A DNA stretch of 64,000 bases from NCBI RefSeq assembly GCF_017301635.1, contig NZ_CP071091.1:8548501-8612500 (forward strand). The letters are read 5' to 3'. The DNA comes from Myxococcus landrumus. GTDB taxonomy: Bacteria > Myxococcota > Myxococcia > Myxococcales > Myxococcaceae. The translations under genes were made by a program, and so were the position numbers. A model generated the notes under the pieces. That model was not told the DNA's origin and made no database searches. It saw only the letters and a list, made by a program, of their open reading frames with translations. Of this stretch, positions 28,225 to 35,799 are shown piece by piece (position 1 is the first letter of the stretch; each line of letters begins with the position of its first letter).

Positions 28225-29160
28225 TCAGTGGTCCTCGTCGTCGTCGTGGTGGTCGTCGTCCGGCAAGGGCTGTGTGTATCGCTGGCCATTCACTTCCAGC
28301 GTGAAGCTCTCCGCGCCCTCGGGGATGTCGAACTCGAGCACGGCGGGCAAGCGGCCCTCGTACGTCTTCAGCACCCGGCCCTTGTCGTCGTAGACGGTGC
28401 CACCCGCGGCCACCGTCATGTTCTCGTCCACCAGCACCGCCACCAGCTCGGCGACCTGGGTGATTTCCTGCGCGATGCGGTGGCACCACAGGTGGCCCAC
28501 GCCCGGGTACTCCAAGTGGGCGATGCGCTCGAGCTGGCGCTCGTCGACGCCATCGCCCACGCCGACGAGCACGAAGTTCATCCGGGGCAGACGTCCCGCG
28601 GCGATGCCGTCGGCGATGTCCGCGGAGTAGCGCTCCACCTCCTCGGCGTCATGGAGCTTGCCATCGGTGATGATGACCGCGCAGCCACGCCTGGCGCCCA
28701 GCGGGACCTGCGCCTTCAGGTAGCGCACGTAGTCCTCCAGCGCCGGCGTCAGGTTCGTGCCGCCACCGGGTTCCTTCGCGCCGGGGAACTTGTACTGCTG
28801 CACGTCCACGCCCTTGAGCTCGCCCACGACTTCGACGTCCTTGGCGAAGGGGCCGCAGGACCAGTAGGCGACGCGGAGCAGGCCGTTGCGGTCCTTGGTG
28901 GCCAGGTACTCGAGCATCCAGTGCACCTGCGGCTCGACCTGATTGACGGCGGGGCCTTTCAAGGGCGCGCCTTGCAGCCACTCGAGGAACGAGCGCCGGG
29001 GGCGTTGGTACCTGTATTCGCCCGACATGCTGGCGGACGCGTCCATGTAGATGGCGACGTCCAACCCCTCGACGGTGGGGTCGTGCAGCAGCACCGCGCG
29101 GACCTTCCCCTCCTCGACGTGGAGATCCGAAAACGGCTCGACCGGTTTCTCGTGACCCAA
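28225..29160 (-). CDS. vWA-domain protein with acidic/His-rich tail (copy 3)
   Basis: 311 residues, starting with TTG (complement 29158-29160) aligned exactly with the ATG of copy 2 and preceded by the same GGGGGAA site. MIDAS DASAS, then GGGTNLTPAL and VIITDGKLHD are conserved; the tail is PLPDDDHHDDDEDH. The upstream 40 bases are duplicated in front of copy 2, so gene and leader were copied together. TTG in place of ATG may lower its expression relative to copy 2. It follows the W-M-x-D-F protein gene by 75 bases. Confidence 0.85.
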   Translation of the reverse strand: MGHEKPVEPFSDLHVEEGKVRAVLLHDPTVEGLDVAIYMDASASMSGEYRYQRPRRSFLEWLQGAPLKGPAVNQVEPQVHWMLEYLATKDRNGLLRVAYWSCGPFAKDVEVVGELKGVDVQQYKFPGAKEPGGGTNLTPALEDYVRYLKAQVPLGARRGCAVIITDGKLHDAEEVERYSADIADGIAAGRLPRMNFVLVGVGDGVDERQLERIAHLEYPGVGHLWCHRIAQEITQVAELVAVLVDENMTVAAGGTVYDDKGRVLKTYEGRLPAVLEFDIPEGAESFTLEVNGQRYTQPLPDDDHHDDDEDH

Positions 29161-29235
29161 GTGTTCCCCCTCTCAGCCAGGTGGCGGGACGGTATCACCT
29201 TCCCGCCAGGCCTCGTGTCTCCCGGCGCGGAGGAC

Positions 29236-30573
29236 TCACTCGTCGAAGTCAGACATCCAGTCCGGCTTCTTCGCGGGAGCGGAGGCGGGCGCGGGAGCGG
29301 GCTTCGACGGGGTGACGGCGGCCTCACGCGGGGCGCGCGAGAAGTCCTCCATCCAAGACGGCGTGCCGGACTTCGCAGGAGGCGGCGGAGGCGCGGGCAC
29401 GGCGCGGGTGAGCCGGGGCTTCGATGCTCGAGGCTTCGCGGCCGCGTGCGCGTTGAGGAAGTCCTCCATCCATTCGCCGGGCTGGGGCGCCGCGGGTGGC
29501 GCGCGAGGAGGCAACGGCCGTTGGGGCGCGGGGCTCGTCGCGCGCGGCAGCGAGGGGGCGCCGAGACGGGGGGCGCCTCCCGCGCGGACACACGAGCGGA
29601 GCACGCGCTCGGTCTCCGTGGGCCATCCGGGCAGCGCGGTCAGGGCCTGACGGGCCAGCTCGAGGAACTCGGGCGTGGTGGCCTCCGGGGGAATGCGCAC
29701 CTTCTCCGCGCGCAGCCACTCCGCCATGCGCGTGAGCAGCCCCGGATGCTGGCGGCGGAGCACCGCCACGTCGCCCTTCACCTCGTAGCCGCGCAGCTCC
29801 AGCTCGGCGATGGCCATGGCCCGGCTGGGCACGGGCAGCTCCATCCGCACCAGGGCCTCGGGGCCGTTGTTGTCGCCCGCGTCCTCCTGGAGCTGCGTCA
29901 GCACGTCATGGAGCATGCGCGCCACCATGGGGCCGTTGGAGGCATTGCCCACCTGGAGCTCGGGCGGCACCGAGGGCCACGCGAGCACGAGCCCGCGTCC
30001 TCCGGCGAGCACCTCCGGACGGTCTCCCGGAAGCAGCGCGTGGTAGCCGCGCGGCGCGGTGGGGCTCTCCGGTGTCTGCACGTAGTGGAACGCGTCCGCC
30101 GCGCCTTGCGTCAGCCCCGCGAGCACATCCCCTCGCGTCACCGTGAGCTGGCCCGGCACGCGCTGGGGCGAGGCGCTCGGCCACGGGCCGGACAGGTGCC
30201 CGTAGAGATACACCGGGTCGTTGAAGCCCTCCGCGTCGGCGGGATGCTCGACGAGCTCCACGCTGAAGAAGAACAGCTCGGACGCGGCGATGCGCCGAGG
30301 CGTTCTGCCGGACGCGACCTCGTGGTGCGTGAGCTGCGCCAGCGCGGAGGCGGGCAACAGGCCGCGCTCGCTCGCGGGCACGACATGCACCCCGCCCAGC
30401 GCGTCGAGCCCCACCCACCACTCGGGCTCGAGGACGTGCTGGGAGTCCAGGTGGAAGGTGTCCACCACGTGCACCACCGAGGAGGCATCCGAGAGGACGC
30501 GCTCCGGTGGCGTGGAGGCATGGGGAACGAAGTAGCGGGGCAGGTTCAAGGCGGTGGCGTGAGGCTCCCGCAA
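29236..30573 (-). CDS. Unknown protein with three C-terminal W-M-x-D-F motifs
   Basis: 445 residues with a weak start: TTG at 30571-30573 or the TTG at residue 9. Residues 1-330 look folded and contain a DUF1963-like feel (ELFFFSVELVEHP, FNDPVYLYGHLSGPW, PPELQVGNASNGPMVARML) but no family is certain. The last 110 residues are a Pro/Ala-rich linker carrying three spaced short motifs: GEWMEDF (about 370-376), PSWMEDF (about 408-414) and PDWMSDF close to the C-terminus, ending DE. Repeated short linear motifs on a flexible tail usually dock onto a partner. It is directly upstream of the three vWA genes and 19 bases after the deaminase gene. Confidence 0.75.
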   Translation of the reverse strand: MREPHATALNLPRYFVPHASTPPERVLSDASSVVHVVDTFHLDSQHVLEPEWWVGLDALGGVHVVPASERGLLPASALAQLTHHEVASGRTPRRIAASELFFFSVELVEHPADAEGFNDPVYLYGHLSGPWPSASPQRVPGQLTVTRGDVLAGLTQGAADAFHYVQTPESPTAPRGYHALLPGDRPEVLAGGRGLVLAWPSVPPELQVGNASNGPMVARMLHDVLTQLQEDAGDNNGPEALVRMELPVPSRAMAIAELELRGYEVKGDVAVLRRQHPGLLTRMAEWLRAEKVRIPPEATTPEFLELARQALTALPGWPTETERVLRSCVRAGGAPRLGAPSLPRATSPAPQRPLPPRAPPAAPQPGEWMEDFLNAHAAAKPRASKPRLTRAVPAPPPPPAKSGTPSWMEDFSRAPREAAVTPSKPAPAPASAPAKKPDWMSDFDE

Positions 30574-30592
30574 CCGCGTGGACCGCGCAAGC

Positions 30593-31060
30593 TCAGCCCC
30601 AGAAGCCCGCGTGGACGTCGCGTGCTTCCTGGAGCTCCACGGGGCCCTCCACCTGCGTGGGGACGCTGCCGCGCTCCAGGACCTCGCGGCTCGACATGAG
30701 GAGTCCGCCCGCGCCCGGGCCCACCATCGCCCCGAACTGCGCGGAGGACAGCGCGAACACCACCCGCCGCACGCCGCCCCAGAAGATGGCGCCCGCGCAC
30801 ATCGCGCACGGCTCCGTGCTGGCGTACATCGTCGTGCCCGCGAGCTCTTCCGGCGTGAAGCGCTTCGTCGCGTCCCGCATCAGGTTGGACTCCGCGTGGC
30901 CGGTGCAGTCGCGCTGGGTCACCACGGTGTTCTCCCCCTCGAGCAGCACCTGGCCCCGCGCATCCACCAGCACGGCGCCAAAGGGATGGTCCCCTCGCGC
31001 CCGGGCGCGGCGCGCGGCTTCGATGGCTTGGTGAAGGAAACGAGTCTCCTCGGGACGCAT
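30593..31060 (-). CDS. Nucleoside/guanine deaminase-type zinc enzyme
   Basis: 155 residues; the ATG at 31058-31060 gives the usual MRPEETRFLHQAIEAARRA start. The zinc site is complete: HAES (His plus catalytic Glu nearby) and PCAMCAG. The DHPFGAVLVDARG block and the ending GPVELQEARDVHAGFW place it with cytosine/guanine/nucleoside deaminases of the CDA fold rather than with tRNA adenosine deaminase TadA, which would have a different C-terminus. It likely salvages a purine or removes toxic nucleosides. It is the first gene of the minus-strand run that continues with the W-M-x-D-F and vWA genes, but this may be chance. Confidence 0.88.
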   Translation of the reverse strand: MRPEETRFLHQAIEAARRARARGDHPFGAVLVDARGQVLLEGENTVVTQRDCTGHAESNLMRDATKRFTPEELAGTTMYASTEPCAMCAGAIFWGGVRRVVFALSSAQFGAMVGPGAGGLLMSSREVLERGSVPTQVEGPVELQEARDVHAGFWG

Positions 31061-31169
31061 GGGCCAGCCTCCTGGATGGGGCGGGCACCGTAACGGCGAG
31101 GAGGAGGGCTCGCCAGGGTTCCTCGGGGACAAGGGCTGTTCGCCTGTCGACCCGAGGACCGTGGCCTCA

Positions 31170-31204
31170 CGGGACCTGGACTCGTCGAAGGAGCCCAGGT
31201 CCCG
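31170..31204 (-). terminator. Hairpin terminator
   Basis: CGGGACCTGG (31170-31179) pairs perfectly with CCAGGTCCCG (31195-31204). It lies 21 bases past the stop at 31226 and ends the kinase operon. Confidence 0.75.
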
Positions 31205-31225
31205 AGCGAAGCACGTCCGTCGGAA

Positions 31226-32047
31226 CTACTGGTCGTCGCAGGGGGTGCCCAGGCGAGCACCCTCGTACACGCCGAGGTCGTTGTAGATGAGCGGCAGGTT
31301 CTCATCGACGGGCACCTGGCGCAGCTCCAGCGACTTCTTCTTGTTCTCAATCCAGACGGACGTCTTGGCCTTGTCCAGCACCAGCCGCAGGTCGCCCTTC
31401 TTGGTGGAGAAGATTTCGCCTTCGGAGTCGGAGATGACGTTGGTCATCTTCTGCGCCTTCAGCGCGCCGCGAGGACCGATGAACACGCGGTAGTTCTTCT
31501 GGTCCGGCGTGCCCGTCCCCCGGTCCACGAAGTAGTAGTTGCCCTTGGTGTCGCGCAGGAGCGCGTAGGGCGCGAACTGATGCGGGCTGGGCGCGAAGGC
31601 GGACTTGCGCAGGACGTCCGAGGCGGGGCCCGCCTCCATCACCGTGAGGGCGATGTTCTTCTCACCGCAGCGCAGGGCACACGTCTTCGCCTTGTTGTCC
31701 AAGTCGATGTCGGAGACGACGCGCCAGTCCATGCCCCGGAAGTTGGGGTTGGCGGACTTGTTGAAGAAGCGCGGCTCCAGGAAGCTGCGGCCGGAGGTGA
31801 AGGGCAGGGACGGCACCAGGAAGAAGGTCTTCCCGTCGCCGTAGTAGAGCTGGTCCCCACCGCGCTCCTCATCGGGAACCACGGCGACGTAGTGGCCCTT
31901 GCTGTCGGTGCAGACAGTGGTGGCCTCCATGACCATCTTCTGGCCCAGGTTCTCCTCCTTGCCCCAGGGGGGCTGGAGGGTCTCCGCGGCCATGGACGCG
32001 CTACAGGCGAAAGACACCGCGACGGCGGCGATACGCTGGAAGTTCAT
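31226..32047 (-). CDS. Secreted protein of unknown function, second gene after the kinase
   Basis: 273 residues with a signal peptide (MNFQRIAAVAVSFACSASMA, cut before AETLQPP). The mature protein is beta-rich with repeated short blocks (GHYVAVVPDEERGG, GNYYFVDRGTGTPDQKNYRV, VFIGPRGALKAQKM, KGDLRLVLDK) suggestive of a beta-propeller-like or repeated strand fold. It contains four Cys (TTVC, CALRC, final TPC). It is 17 bases downstream of another secreted protein gene, so the pair is co-transcribed. No family recognised. Confidence 0.68.
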   Translation of the reverse strand: MNFQRIAAVAVSFACSASMAAETLQPPWGKEENLGQKMVMEATTVCTDSKGHYVAVVPDEERGGDQLYYGDGKTFFLVPSLPFTSGRSFLEPRFFNKSANPNFRGMDWRVVSDIDLDNKAKTCALRCGEKNIALTVMEAGPASDVLRKSAFAPSPHQFAPYALLRDTKGNYYFVDRGTGTPDQKNYRVFIGPRGALKAQKMTNVISDSEGEIFSTKKGDLRLVLDKAKTSVWIENKKKSLELRQVPVDENLPLIYNDLGVYEGARLGTPCDDQ

Positions 32048-32064
32048 TGCAGGTCTCTCGATGA

Positions 32065-32874
32065 CTAAAGGTTCGTCTTGAAGAACTTCGTGGCGGCTTC
32101 CTGCTGGTTGGAAGCGTCGCGCGAGGTGGTCCAGATGACGCGGTCCGCGTCGAGCTTGGGCGCGGGGCTGTCCGCGAAGCGGCAGCTCACCTGCTTCACG
32201 CGCGCCTGGATGGTCTGCTTGGCGATGTTGGAGACCTTGCAGAGCTCCTGCATGGACTTGAGCGGCGGCTCGCAGAAGCTGGAGATGCTCAGCTCCTTGA
32301 GCTGCTCGTCCGAGACGGAGGCCCAGTCGATGCTCGCCGCGACGGTGGTGCCGCACGCGTTGTTCAGCTCCAGGAGGCTCTCGGCATAGTCCTTGTCGTG
32401 GCGGGCCATCTCACCCTTGCGGTCGAACGCCATCAGCTTCTCCAGCGTGCCGTCCGCCTGCTGCTTCTGGTGCTGCTTGTAGACCTCGTCCGACTCGAGC
32501 GCCTTGGTGCGCTTCTCGTCGAAGGAGACGTCAATCTCCTTGGAGCGCCCGGGCACGTACAGCTCGTAGTGCGAGTTGCGCATGTGCAACACGGTGTAGT
32601 CCCGGCCGTGCCACTTGGTCGTGTAGTTGTGCTGCTCGGTGCTGGAGCTGCTCCAGTCCTTGAGCACGTACGGCAGCACCTTGCCGTCGAGGTCGGAGCC
32701 GGTGCCCTTCACGCGCAGCAGGAACTTCTTCGACGAGCGCGGGGTGAGCGGGATGACGGCCACTTCCTCGCCCTCGCGGCCGGTGTAGACCTTCCCGTCC
32801 TCCACTGGCGCCGCGAGGCTGGAGGTCGCCCCCAGCAAGAGAGTCGTCACGAATAGCGAGAACACGTTTCTCAA
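32065..32874 (-). CDS. Secreted protein of unknown function, first gene after the kinase
   Basis: 269 residues, TTG start at 32872-32874 with GAGGTG eight bases upstream, which decides it. The N-terminus MRNVFSLFVTTLLLGATSSLA is a signal peptide. The mature part starts with a beta-rich domain (VAVIPLTPRSSKKFLLRVKG, WHGRDYTVLHMRNSHYELYV) and continues as charged helix (DEKRTKALESDEVYKQHQKQ). A C-terminal block has three Cys (NNACGTT, SSFCEPP, QVSCRF). No family recognised. Follows the Ser/Thr kinase by 47 bases on the same strand. Confidence 0.68.
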   Translation of the reverse strand: MRNVFSLFVTTLLLGATSSLAAPVEDGKVYTGREGEEVAVIPLTPRSSKKFLLRVKGTGSDLDGKVLPYVLKDWSSSSTEQHNYTTKWHGRDYTVLHMRNSHYELYVPGRSKEIDVSFDEKRTKALESDEVYKQHQKQQADGTLEKLMAFDRKGEMARHDKDYAESLLELNNACGTTVAASIDWASVSDEQLKELSISSFCEPPLKSMQELCKVSNIAKQTIQARVKQVSCRFADSPAPKLDADRVIWTTSRDASNQQEAATKFFKTNL

Positions 32875-32921
32875 AGCAATTCACCTCATGAGGTGGGGCC
32901 GTCCGGGGACAGCGCCATGTG

Positions 32922-34955
32922 TCAGAACTCGATGTCGTACTTCAGGCAAAACTTTCGGACCCGGGACTTCTCCGCCCCAGAGACCTTGGGCCACTGGGCC
33001 TTGGCGTTGCTGAGGTCCCCCTGACGGCAGAACGCCCGGGTGAGCAACGAGTAGGACGCCTGTGGGATGCCCGTGGGTTCCCGCCGCTGGCTGCTGCGTG
33101 CCAGTCGGATGGCCTCCGCGGTGTCTCCCCCACTTAAAGCTCGTTCCGCATCGGCCAAAAGTTGCCTGACCTCGTCAGACAGTTTTTCGGAAGCCTCGGG
33201 CCGGGGGGAAGGACGCGTGGAGGGGGGCGGAGGCTTCGGCTCGACGCCCGTCGGATTCGTGGGCGGCGTGGTCTCCGGAGGCGTGGTGCCCGTCTGGGGC
33301 GCCGTGACGACTTGAGTCCCGGGGGGCCCTTGCGTCCCCGTGGGCTGCTGCTCCGGGGTGCCGGTGACAGCGGGAGGCGGCGTTGTCCCCTGATTCTGAG
33401 AATTCGCGGCGGGCGTCCCGGTGGTTCCCTGGGGATTGGTGTTGGTGGGGACAGGGCCGCTGGTCGGCGGCGTCGGCCCCGGGCGCGTCATCCACCAGCC
33501 CGCGCCACCGATGACGGCCAGTCCCACCACGGCGATTGCCGCCAGGGGGGCGCGGCTCTTCGTCGCGGGCACGACCTGCGCGGTGGGAACGGCGGCCACG
33601 TGGAGGTTCGGCTGTGGCGGCGCGACAACGGGCGCGTGGGGGCTGGGCGCCGGAGTGGCGGGGCCCGGCGCCGGCTGCGACATGAGCGTGGGCTCGAGTC
33701 CCGGCGGGTCTATCTGGGCCTTGGCCAACCGAGGCACGGGCTGGGACGTGAGCGTGGGCTCCAACTGCACGGGGTCGAACTGGGCCACGGGCGGTACGAC
33801 GGGCTCCGTGCCCAGCGCCTGCGCCACGCCCATCCGTCCCGTGTTGCCCGCGGCGAACGCACCGGATGGCGCGACGGGCTCTACCTGTCCCATGCGGCCG
33901 GTGCCCGGGGCGAGCGTGGCCTCGAAGCCCATGGACCCCGTGTCCGGGCCCATGCGGCCGGTGCCCGGGGCCATCGTGTTGGACAGCGACGGCGGGCCCT
34001 CGGAGGGCAGGGCCACGCCGGAGGGCGAGCCCGTGGGACGCGGCGTCGTGGCGTGGGCGCCCGAGGTCGAGCTGAGCGTGTGCAGCGGGCTGCCGGTCAG
34101 GTCCTCCACGAAGGAGGCCACGTCCGGGTAGCGCTCCTCCGCGCGCTTGGACAGGGCCTTGTCCACCGCGGCGATGGCGTGAGGTGGAGCTTCCGGGCAC
34201 AGCGGGGCGAGCGGCGCGGGGGGCTCGTAGACGACGCGGAAGATCATCTGCGCGATGCCGCCGCCCCCGAAGGCGGGCGTGCCCGTCATCATCTCGTAGA
34301 CGATGCAGCCCATCGCGAAGATGTCCGTGCGGGCATCAATCTCCCGGTTGCGGCCCTGGGCCTGCTCCGGGGACATGTACTGCGGCGTGCCGATGAGCGT
34401 CGCCTCCTGCGTCTGCACCGTCCCGGAGTCGAGGACCTTGGAGATGCCGAAGTCGAGCAGCTTCAGCCGCTCGCCCACCACGCCGCCGGAGTCGGTGGGG
34501 ACGAGGAAGACGTTCGCTGGCTTGAGGTCCCGGTGGACGATGCCCGCGCCGTGCGCGGCTTGCAGCGCGGAGCCCATCTGCCGGGTGAATGAGTACACGT
34601 CGGTGAGGGGCAGCCGGCCTCGCTCCAGGCGGGACTGGAGGCTCTCTCCGCGCAGGAACTCCAGCACCAGGAACGGCGTGCCGTCGTCCAAGGTGTCGTA
34701 GTCGAGCACCTCGACGATGTTGGGGTGGCCCAACCGGGAGGCAATCTCCGCCTCGCGGCGGAAGCGGGCGAAGATTTCCGCCGTCAGGTGGTCGCCCCCG
34801 CGCAGCACCTTCACCGCGACTTGTTTGCCGGGCAGGCGCAGGTGTTGGGCCAGGTACACGGAGCCCATGCCGCCGCGCCCCAGGATGGAGACGACCTTGT
34901 AGGTGTTGCGAAGGACCGTATCGATGGACAGGTCGCCGTCTAACGGTCGAATCAT
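32922..34955 (-). CDS. Transmembrane Ser/Thr protein kinase (Hanks type, myxobacterial)
   Basis: 677 residues from the ATG at 34953-34955. The kinase domain (about 18-280) is complete: GRGGMGSVY, VAVK with the ATP lysine, HRDLKPANV catalytic loop, LLDFGISKV (DFG) and SPEQ. A Pro/Thr/Gly-rich linker contains three TGRMG motifs and two LEPTL.SQP motifs. One membrane helix (LAAIAVVGLAVIGGAGWWM, about 465-485) follows. Outside is a long Thr/Pro-rich stretch and a C-terminal TPR-like domain (DEVRQLLADAERALSGGDTA, ARSSQRREP) as putative sensor or binding module. Heads a three-gene run with two secreted proteins, which may be its signalling partners. Confidence 0.9.
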   Translation of the reverse strand: MIRPLDGDLSIDTVLRNTYKVVSILGRGGMGSVYLAQHLRLPGKQVAVKVLRGGDHLTAEIFARFRREAEIASRLGHPNIVEVLDYDTLDDGTPFLVLEFLRGESLQSRLERGRLPLTDVYSFTRQMGSALQAAHGAGIVHRDLKPANVFLVPTDSGGVVGERLKLLDFGISKVLDSGTVQTQEATLIGTPQYMSPEQAQGRNREIDARTDIFAMGCIVYEMMTGTPAFGGGGIAQMIFRVVYEPPAPLAPLCPEAPPHAIAAVDKALSKRAEERYPDVASFVEDLTGSPLHTLSSTSGAHATTPRPTGSPSGVALPSEGPPSLSNTMAPGTGRMGPDTGSMGFEATLAPGTGRMGQVEPVAPSGAFAAGNTGRMGVAQALGTEPVVPPVAQFDPVQLEPTLTSQPVPRLAKAQIDPPGLEPTLMSQPAPGPATPAPSPHAPVVAPPQPNLHVAAVPTAQVVPATKSRAPLAAIAVVGLAVIGGAGWWMTRPGPTPPTSGPVPTNTNPQGTTGTPAANSQNQGTTPPPAVTGTPEQQPTGTQGPPGTQVVTAPQTGTTPPETTPPTNPTGVEPKPPPPSTRPSPRPEASEKLSDEVRQLLADAERALSGGDTAEAIRLARSSQRREPTGIPQASYSLLTRAFCRQGDLSNAKAQWPKVSGAEKSRVRKFCLKYDIEF

Positions 34956-35118
34956 GGGGCAGAGGCTCGCACGGGAATTCCTGGGGGTGTTGTCCCCCAT
35001 TCCATCCTCCCACCCCACCATGAGGCAACCTTTCCGAGGAAGGATTCCGGACGGAGAGGGGGGCCGCCCGCTGGAACCGCTGGTGGCTTTCCGCCAGCCT
35101 GCTAAGGAAGCGGTCGGT

Positions 35119-35793
35119 ATGACAAAAGCCGCGCCCAAGGACTCCCTCGAGGTTCGAGTCCGCCGCATCCACCGCCGCGACCTCAACCGGACGTGGGAGT
35201 TCCTCAAGCTCGTCTTCCGCGACGTGAACCGCGAGACGGTGGAGTACCAGCGCCCCCGCTCCAAGCGCCGCTTCATGGAGGTCTACACCTCCGAGTGGAT
35301 TGAGCAGCTGCTCTACGAGGTGGACGGGAACATCGTCGGCTACTCCGAGTGTGCCTTCGAGGCCACGGGCGACGACAACTGGGTGAACCCGCGCTGGTTC
35401 GAGAAGCGGGGCATGCGGCCGCTCTTCGTGGAGGAGCTCGCGGTGCACCCGGACTATCAAGGCCGGGGCGTGGGCAGCTTCATGTTGGATCAGCTCCAGC
35501 ACCTCGCGCGCACGCGAGGCTGCACGCACCTGGTGCTGGAGGTGGCGGAGAACAACGAGTCCGCGCTGGCGTGGTACCGGGCGCGGACGTTCTACAAGCT
35601 CGACGCGGCCATCTTCCTCGCGCAGAAGGTGCCCGGAGAGCCGGACCTGCTCCCGCCGCGCCGGCTCAAGCGCCGCGCCAAGGTGGCGGAGGAGACGGCC
35701 GCCACGCCCAACACCGGGCCGATGCCCGCCACGCCCGCGCCGAAGGTCAGCGCGCGCAAGACGCGGGCCTCGGCGGCGAAGAAGGGCGGCTAA
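35119..35793 (+). CDS. GNAT-family acetyltransferase
   Basis: 224 residues; ATG at 35119 with AAGGAAG upstream. The core is VRVRRIHRRDLNRTWEFLKL, then FVEELAVHPDYQGRGVGSFML with the acetyl-CoA loop Q-G-R-G-V-G, and HLVLEVAENNESALAWYRAR. The block RRRIHRRD and RETVEYQRPRSKRRFMEVY resemble the RimI-like GNATs that also act on protein N-termini. The last 50 residues are a Lys/Ala/Pro-rich tail (KVSARKTRASAAKKG) that could bind nucleic acid. Convergent with amt, with 6 bases between them. Confidence 0.85.
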   Translation: MTKAAPKDSLEVRVRRIHRRDLNRTWEFLKLVFRDVNRETVEYQRPRSKRRFMEVYTSEWIEQLLYEVDGNIVGYSECAFEATGDDNWVNPRWFEKRGMRPLFVEELAVHPDYQGRGVGSFMLDQLQHLARTRGCTHLVLEVAENNESALAWYRARTFYKLDAAIFLAQKVPGEPDLLPPRRLKRRAKVAEETAATPNTGPMPATPAPKVSARKTRASAAKKGG

Positions 35794-35799
35794 GCCCGC

